A stretch of 47,710 nt of DNA from Sphaerospermopsis sp. SIO1G1 (GTDB taxonomy: Bacteria > Cyanobacteriota > Cyanobacteriia > Cyanobacteriales > Nostocaceae): the NCBI GenBank assembly GCA_010672785.1, contig JAAHFX010000010.1, positions 1 through 47,710 on the forward strand, given 5' to 3'. The position numbers and the translations under genes are program-made. This document shows positions 43,165-47,710 of the stretch, piece after piece. The notes beneath the pieces were generated by a model that worked only from the letters and a program-made list of their open reading frames with translations, was not told the DNA's origin and did no database searches. The first letter of the stretch is position 1. Each line of letters begins with the position of its first letter.

Positions 43165-45852
43165 CTATGTTCCCAATACTAGCCTGTTGCGATGGATATG
43201 CAAAATGTGAAATTCTTGACCAGCCACTATCTCTAGTATAGACAATATTTGCTCAGGACGCAATATCACACCATCATGACGACAACTACCTTGATAACGC
43301 AAGATAGTGTGGGTTTCACTTAGAGACATATCTGTTTGTAATAGTTCTATGGTAAAGAGGCGATCACGCAGATTTATAATCTGTTGTTTGCCTGATTTAG
43401 TGGTGTGTTCTACCAGAATTTCTGTTCTGGCTAGAATTTCCTCAATCCATGCTTGCCATGTTGCTGTTGCTACTTCACCAGGTGTAGAAATAGTGAGTAA
43501 ATATTCTGCTGCTTCCATTGCTTGGTTAGCAGCTGGCGCTTTCAAGTTTATCTCTTCTACTTGGTAGATGGGTAGATCAGAGGGCAATTGACTGACCAAT
43601 TGTCTGCGAAAATCTTCCACATTCATTGGTTGAGTTAATTCAAAGTCTACTATTTCCCCACTACTGGTACTACCTAAAGATAAAGCACTGGCTACGGCAA
43701 TGCGGGGATGGGGATGGAATCCGCCACTAAAGGCCACAGGTAAGCCTGCACGGCGCACAACTCGATCAAATAAACGCATCAAGTCTAAATGACTGACTAA
43801 TGCTATATCACCTTGTTTACCAAACCATACTCTTAAACGTTGGACTTTTGTGGTATTGGGGACGAAATTACCGCCAAATTCAGGAATGGCTGGTGGTTCA
43901 ATCACAATATTATGACCAAAATCTGGACTACAAACACCGCAGTGAGAGCAACCATCGAAGGAGCAGTCAGGGACAATAGCGGCTTCTAAAGCGCGTTTCA
44001 AGTCCTCTTGTAGCCATTTTTTCTCAATGCCTGTATCAATGTGATCCCAAGGTAAGGGAAGATCAAGATATGACATCTGTTTATCTTCGTCCCCATTTCC
44101 CAGTTCCCAGTCCCCACTTTGGGATTCAGCATTTCCTTCTGCGGGAAAACCCCAAGATCGGACTGCCTCACCAGTCTCTACTTTACGGTATTTCCAATCT
44201 AGCCCAGCTTCAGCAATTGCCTTGCCCCAAGCATCAAAAGCTGTTTCTACGCTGTCGTACCATGAATCCATCCCCGCCCCTAATTCCCAAGCACGGCGGA
44301 GAACTTTGCCTAAAGAGCGATCCCCACGGCCAACAAAATCTTCCATTGCTGATAAGCGAATATCAGTGAAGTTCACTTTGAGATTACGAATCCGGCGAAA
44401 CTCTTGTCGTAGTAATTCCTGTTTGCGTTCAAACTCAGCAGTAGAAACACTATGCCATTGGAAAGGTGTATGGGGTTTGGGTGTAAAGTTAGAAATTGTT
44501 AAATTAAAACTTAAAGGTCTTCTCCCTTTACCTCGACATTCTCGCTGTAACCATTTGACTGTTTCTGCAATCCCAATTACATCTGCGTCAGTTTCTCCTG
44601 GTAAACCAATCATAAAATACAGTTTGATTTTATCCCAGCCTTGCTCCCAGGCTGTTTTAATCCCTCTCAATAATTCATCATTGGTTAACCCCTTATTGAC
44701 TATATCTCGCATTCGCTGAGTACCAGCTTCTGGAGCAAAGGTTAAGCTACCTTGACGTGTACCTCCTAAGATGTTGGCAATGTTCTTATCAAATCTATCT
44801 ACTCGTTGAGATGGTAATGATAAGGTAATATTTTCATTTTTGAGGCGATTTTTGATTTCCATTCCCACTGCGGGTAAGGATAAATAATCGGAACAACTCA
44901 GAGATAACAGAGAAAATTCGTTGTACCCAGTTTCTCTCATCCCAGCTTCTATCGCTTCTACTACTTTTTCTGGCTCTACATCCCGTGCTGGACGTGTTAA
45001 CATTCCTGGTTGACAAAAACGGCAACCACGAGTGCAACCCCGGCGAATTTCTATGGTGAGGCGATCATGGACTGTTTCGACGTAGGGAACTAAACCAATG
45101 GAATAAGCGGGAATAGGTGTAGCGACTCTTCTGATAATTTTTTCTGGGACATCTGCACGTAGGGGTTTAACTGCACCATTTTCTCCCATTTCATAAAATT
45201 GTGGCACATATACACCAGGTATTTGTGCTAAGTCGAGTAAAAGTTCTTCTCTACTTAACCCTGTGGTTTTTCCTTCTGCTAAAACTAAACCAATTTCTGG
45301 TAAGAGTTCTTCTCCATCTCCTAAAACGATAAAGTCAAAGAAATCTGTATAGGGTTCGGGGTTAGATGTAGCAGTTTGTCCACCTGCAAAAATGAAGGGG
45401 TATGAATAGGATGATGGGGTGAAAGATTGATTTTTTTCAGCCTTTTGTCTCTGGTGCCATGTCAGAGGAATTCCCGCTAAGTCTAACATTTCTAGGATAT
45501 TGGTTGCCCCTAGTTCGTAGCTGAGACTAAAACCTAAGATATCAAATTCTCTGAGGGAACGTTTTGACTCTACCGCAAATAGGGGTGTTTGCGTCTGACG
45601 CAGTTTTGCTCCTAAATCTGGGCCTGGGAGATAGGAGCGATCGCATAGTTGGTCTGGTTGAGCATTCAAAATGTTATAGAGAATTATATGTCCCAGATTT
45701 GATGCACCAACCTCATATACTTCTGGGTAAGTTAGTACCCAACGCACTGTGGCTTTATCCCAAGGCTTATGTACTGCTAAATGCTCATTTCCCAAGTAAC
45801 GAGCCGGTTTTAAAATATCCGATGTTATTAATTCTTCTACTAAAACGGCCAC
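43165..45852 (-). CDS. B12-binding-type radical SAM protein with DUF2344 (TIGR03960/TIGR03936 fusion)
   Basis: 895 residues from a GTG start. The N-terminal part (about 1-240) is B12-binding-like (VLTYPEVYEVGASNLGHIIL, IFAGGQTATSNPEP). The radical SAM core has RRGCTRGCRFCQPGM with Cys273, Cys277 and Cys280 for the 4Fe-4S cluster, then LTFAPEAGTQRMRDIVNKGL. A second Cys set lies near residues 640-655 (CSFDGCSHCGVC). The C-terminal DUF2344 domain starts at about 680 (LRVWFGKQGDIALVSHLDLM, AFSGGFHPHPRIAVASALSL). In many bacteria DUF2344 genes neighbour Rne/Rng genes, and rne is next here, so an RNA-related role is a fair guess. An insert at about 583-597 (SQSGDWELGNGDEDK) looks repeat-derived. 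Confidence 0.9.
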   Translation of the reverse strand: MAVLVEELITSDILKPARYLGNEHLAVHKPWDKATVRWVLTYPEVYEVGASNLGHIILYNILNAQPDQLCDRSYLPGPDLGAKLRQTQTPLFAVESKRSLREFDILGFSLSYELGATNILEMLDLAGIPLTWHQRQKAEKNQSFTPSSYSYPFIFAGGQTATSNPEPYTDFFDFIVLGDGEELLPEIGLVLAEGKTTGLSREELLLDLAQIPGVYVPQFYEMGENGAVKPLRADVPEKIIRRVATPIPAYSIGLVPYVETVHDRLTIEIRRGCTRGCRFCQPGMLTRPARDVEPEKVVEAIEAGMRETGYNEFSLLSLSCSDYLSLPAVGMEIKNRLKNENITLSLPSQRVDRFDKNIANILGGTRQGSLTFAPEAGTQRMRDIVNKGLTNDELLRGIKTAWEQGWDKIKLYFMIGLPGETDADVIGIAETVKWLQRECRGKGRRPLSFNLTISNFTPKPHTPFQWHSVSTAEFERKQELLRQEFRRIRNLKVNFTDIRLSAMEDFVGRGDRSLGKVLRRAWELGAGMDSWYDSVETAFDAWGKAIAEAGLDWKYRKVETGEAVRSWGFPAEGNAESQSGDWELGNGDEDKQMSYLDLPLPWDHIDTGIEKKWLQEDLKRALEAAIVPDCSFDGCSHCGVCSPDFGHNIVIEPPAIPEFGGNFVPNTTKVQRLRVWFGKQGDIALVSHLDLMRLFDRVVRRAGLPVAFSGGFHPHPRIAVASALSLGSTSSGEIVDFELTQPMNVEDFRRQLVSQLPSDLPIYQVEEINLKAPAANQAMEAAEYLLTISTPGEVATATWQAWIEEILARTEILVEHTTKSGKQQIINLRDRLFTIELLQTDMSLSETHTILRYQGSCRHDGVILRPEQILSILEIVAGQEFHILHIHRNRLVLGT

Positions 45853-46253
45853 TTTGCTATCTTTTTAGTTAACTTAATTTACAAGTAATTATCCAGCATT
45901 GTAACTCAGAACTGTTGGATTCAAATCTAAAATTAAGCTGTATCTTGGTATATCAAAAAAATCATTGCCTATCCATTGAGTTTATTGAATCTTTATTGCA
46001 TTAATAACGTTGTTTAAAGATTACTATCAGTACACCGTAAAGTGTATTTATGAATACATTTTTTTTCCGCCAGTTACAAAACAATCTACATAGATAACTA
46101 AATAACAGATTCATCATTTGCGTTGATGATCACTTGGGGTTTAACCTGTTTTTATAACTGTTTGAGCTAAATTTTATTTTTGAGTGAAAGCTATTGTCAC
46201 TTAATGATGCTCGCCAGTTTAACCAGAACACAACTATGTATCTCAAAATTTGT

Positions 46254-46278
46254 TGTGATCTATGTCACTAAAGTGACA
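46254..46278 (+). promoter_or_regulatory. Candidate CRP-like operator overlapping a TGTCACT palindrome
   Basis: TGTGATCTATGTCACT fits TGTGA-N6-TCACA, the CRP/SyCRP1/AnCrpA consensus, at 9 of 10 positions. It overlaps the perfect palindrome TGTCACTAAAGTGACA. Its centre lies about 65 bases before a predicted start of transcription near 46327, a typical class I activator distance. Confidence 0.45.
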
Positions 46279-46293
46279 ATATTTGGCTCACTT

Positions 46294-46320
46294 TTGACAC
46301 TGTAGTCCATCCTAGATAAT
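46294..46320 (+). promoter_or_regulatory. Candidate promoter for the 65-residue gene
   Basis: TTGACA at 46294-46299 is a perfect -35 box; GATAAT at 46315-46320 is a near -10 box, but the 15-base gap is short. It lies about 30 bases before the start codon. Confidence 0.4.
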
Positions 46321-46349
46321 GATTAGTAATTAAAGTTGGTTTATTCTCT

Positions 46350-46547
46350 ATGAACACACCATACGCAATTCGTCAACTGGTAGAAAAAGCTTTACACATC
46401 AAAAAGTTAACACCAGAAATAGAAAATGAGATCAACTCAGAGTTAACGCAATTGGGTTATATATCGGATGTTGACTATGAAGCCTTAGAACTACTAATGG
46501 CTGAAATGGATGCAGGAAGGGTAAAGTTAGTACCTCGCTGGGGCTAA
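46350..46547 (+). CDS. Small conserved-looking hypothetical protein
   Basis: 65 residues, mostly helical, acidic: MNTPYAIRQLVEKALHIKKL, then EIENEINSELTQLGYISDVD and YEALELLMAEMDAGRVKLVP. No signal, membrane segment or known motif. I recall similar short proteins in other filamentous cyanobacteria but cannot name the family. The promoter and CRP-like site upstream make regulated expression plausible. The next gene is convergent. Confidence 0.75.
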   Translation: MNTPYAIRQLVEKALHIKKLTPEIENEINSELTQLGYISDVDYEALELLMAEMDAGRVKLVPRWG

Positions 46548-46594
46548 AAACTAAGAAACTAAAACTGAATGGTTAACTTTTAGCTTGAGTCAAT

Positions 46595-46951
46595 TCACAA
46601 GTCGTTGCTATTTTGGTAAGCTTGCCAAGCTTGAGTAATAAAATGATGTAGTTTTTGTTGGGCAACCTGATCAACACTCACCTTTGGTTCTATTGGTGAA
46701 AGTTGACTAAATAGGTTAATTACCTCTGTATCAAGAGCAGGCCGAAATAAATTTGTAGGCCACAATAAGTCAGACGCATCACGCAAATCAGTAATCCAAG
46801 TTTGTTCTTCTCTGACTTCTGCTAGTAGTAAAGGGCGAACCCAACACAGATCACGGGAAGTTACAACTTGTACAACTTCACAATAAAGGTTTCTGTGGCC
46901 ACAATCCAAAGATATTATTTGTCCAATTTGAAAGTTTGGTTGAATATTCAT
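46595..46951 (-). CDS. Hypothetical protein, cyanobacterial type
   Basis: 118 residues from ATG at 46951; a TTG six codons upstream would extend it slightly. MNIQPNFQIGQIISLDCGHR, LYCEVVQVVTSRDLCWVRPL, LLLAEVREEQTWITDLRDAS and DLLWPTNLFRPALDTEVINL suggest a small beta-barrel-like N-terminal half (SH3/KOW-like spacing of Val and Gly) and a helical C-terminal half. I do not recognise the family. It is convergent with the 65-residue gene, 48 bases between stops. Confidence 0.72.
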   Translation of the reverse strand: MNIQPNFQIGQIISLDCGHRNLYCEVVQVVTSRDLCWVRPLLLAEVREEQTWITDLRDASDLLWPTNLFRPALDTEVINLFSQLSPIEPKVSVDQVAQQKLHHFITQAWQAYQNSNDL

Positions 46952-47178
46952 CGCAGCAGAGAATAACAACTAAATTTTGTGGTATTTGATTTAATTTTAG
47001 AAGCTATCTTGGACTTTGGCGGGAAATTGATCATTGTTTAACCAGATTTTCTATCTTCACCATTTGTAAGACATGGGATTTGAGAAGCAAACGGAAAGAC
47101 AATCATGTTATATACTGTTAAGCAAATGCTCAATAGAAGCTATATTGTAGTATATCAACGATAGAAAAGCCAAGAGCC

Positions 47179-47460
47179 GTGTCAGTAGAAACTATTCAAA
47201 AGCCTTCCACAACCCGTAAACTTGCGCCTAGGTATCGCGTCTTACTCCATAATGATGATTTTAATCCTATGGAGTATGTAGTTCAGGTGTTGATGACTAC
47301 CGTGCCTAGTATTAATCAGCCCCAAGCTGTTAGTATTATGATGGAAGCTCATAATAACGGATTAGCTTTAGTCATTACCTGTGCTTTAGAACACGCTGAA
47401 TTTTATTCTGAAACTCTAAAAAGTCATGGTTTAAGCAGCACCATTGAACCAGATGAATAG
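47179..47460 (+). CDS. clpS: ClpS adaptor protein
   Basis: 93 residues from a GTG start. YRVLLHNDDFNPMEYVVQVL holds the ligand pocket (HNDDFNPMEYV), followed by AVSIMMEAHNNGLALVITCA and EHAEFYSETLKSHGLSSTIE. ClpS delivers N-end-rule substrates to the Clp protease by binding the N-domain of ClpC or ClpA. Cyanobacteria carry two ClpS forms; which one this is cannot be told here. No clp gene adjoins it. Confidence 0.95.
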   Translation: MSVETIQKPSTTRKLAPRYRVLLHNDDFNPMEYVVQVLMTTVPSINQPQAVSIMMEAHNNGLALVITCALEHAEFYSETLKSHGLSSTIEPDE

Positions 47461-47523
47461 TTATTAGTTATTAGTCTTTAATCATTGATCATTAATAGTA
47501 TATTCTTGACTGATGATAGTTGA

Positions 47524-47710
47524 CTAATAAATTATGAATATTAATCTAGTAAAAATTGCCGAAAGTCCCGCCCCTATAAGGGTAGTCCAAGGTACAGCAC
47601 CAGGCATATTGGGTACACCATAATGTACCACACCTTCATCAACATAAACAGGATTAGTATGAGAAGTGGGATAAAGAGTTTCCACACACCCACCTTGATC
47701 CACTGCTACA
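47524..47710 (-). pseudogene. ald: 3' end of an alanine dehydrogenase gene, truncated after MPGAVP, partial at window edge
   Basis: Reading the minus strand from 47709 gives VAVDQGGCVETLYPTSHTNP, then VYVDEGVVHYGVPNMPGAVP, which is alanine dehydrogenase near residues 265-305. In normal enzymes about 60 more residues follow (an AL-N-T-LPY helix and the C-terminal helices). Here the frame runs instead into WTTLIGAGLSAIFTRLIFII and a stop at 47524. The gene is thus cut short in the nucleotide-binding/catalytic fold and probably inactive, unless the 3' end is a rare variant. Most of the gene lies beyond the window. The enzyme would interconvert alanine and pyruvate with NAD. Confidence 0.75.

Larger units (their letters stand above)
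45853..46349. other. Intergenic region with CRP-like site
   Basis: 497 bases between divergent genes. A TGTCACT-AA-AGTGACA palindrome (46263-46278), a CRP-like TGTGA-N6-TCACT (46254-46269) and further TGTCACT half-sites (about 46196 and 46288-46299) cluster near the right end. No gene was seen. Confidence 0.7.

Overview
The window is a low-GC cyanobacterial chromosome segment, most likely from a filamentous, heterocyst-forming lineage (Nostocales; Anabaena/Dolichospermum/Nostoc-like). This rests on five things seen directly: many HIP1 octamers (GCGATCGC, e.g. at 3781 and 7562); heptanucleotide tandem repeats (TCGTAAT, TTGGTGA, GGGAATA and similar) in many gene gaps; a ferredoxin-type glutamate synthase with no small subunit beside it; an RNase E ending in the cyanobacterial RRRRRRSSA peptide; and several families largely confined to cyanobacteria and plastids (DUF1517, DUF1822, DUF1997, the ThiD2-ThiE fusion). 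The species cannot be named from the sequence alone. No rRNA, tRNA, CRISPR array, prophage or intact insertion sequence was seen.

Layout. 1-6139: a heptamer array, an unknown protein with a disordered tail, a secreted beta-helix/SPOR-like protein, thiE and thiS (thiamin synthesis) and a GT4-type glycosyltransferase. 6140-7252 is a long gap with no visible gene. 7253-10517: a DUF1517 membrane protein and a TPR-rich lytic transglycosylase. 10518-19229 is the accessory stretch, almost all on the minus strand: a tight three-gene set (sigma-70-like protein, DUF1822 protein, and a CHAT protease joined through one membrane helix to a periplasmic amino-acid-binding domain), then a truncated DUF2207 protein, a GRDP-like protein with a Gly/Ser/Cys tail, an ArnT-type glycosyltransferase and a broken Uma2-like gene.

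19811-30590: a NodB polysaccharide deacetylase, ferredoxin-dependent glutamate synthase, a small S1-domain protein, a DUF433/DUF5615 toxin-antitoxin pair, a phosphodiester glycosidase, a mannose-6-phosphate isomerase-type cupin and an IscA/HesB-type iron-sulfur protein. 30962-36078 is the str cluster rpsL-rpsG-fusA-tuf-rpsJ with a clear promoter and hairpins in its gaps. 36667-47710: a Lon N-domain protein, pheA, a DUF1997 protein, rnhB, rne, a B12-binding radical SAM/DUF2344 protein, two small unknown genes (one behind a CRP-like site), clpS and the degraded 3' end of an alanine dehydrogenase gene running off the window.

Most of the window is housekeeping. The best candidate for an undescribed system is the sigma-like/DUF1822/CHAT-binding-protein module at 11089-15434. 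Its architecture suggests that an extracytoplasmic small-molecule sensor controls a cytoplasmic caspase-like protease; that role is inference. Short repeats have also entered coding sequence in places (a disrupted Uma2-like gene, a probable in-frame insert in the radical SAM protein), and two MITE-like elements sit next to each other near 10.9 kb.
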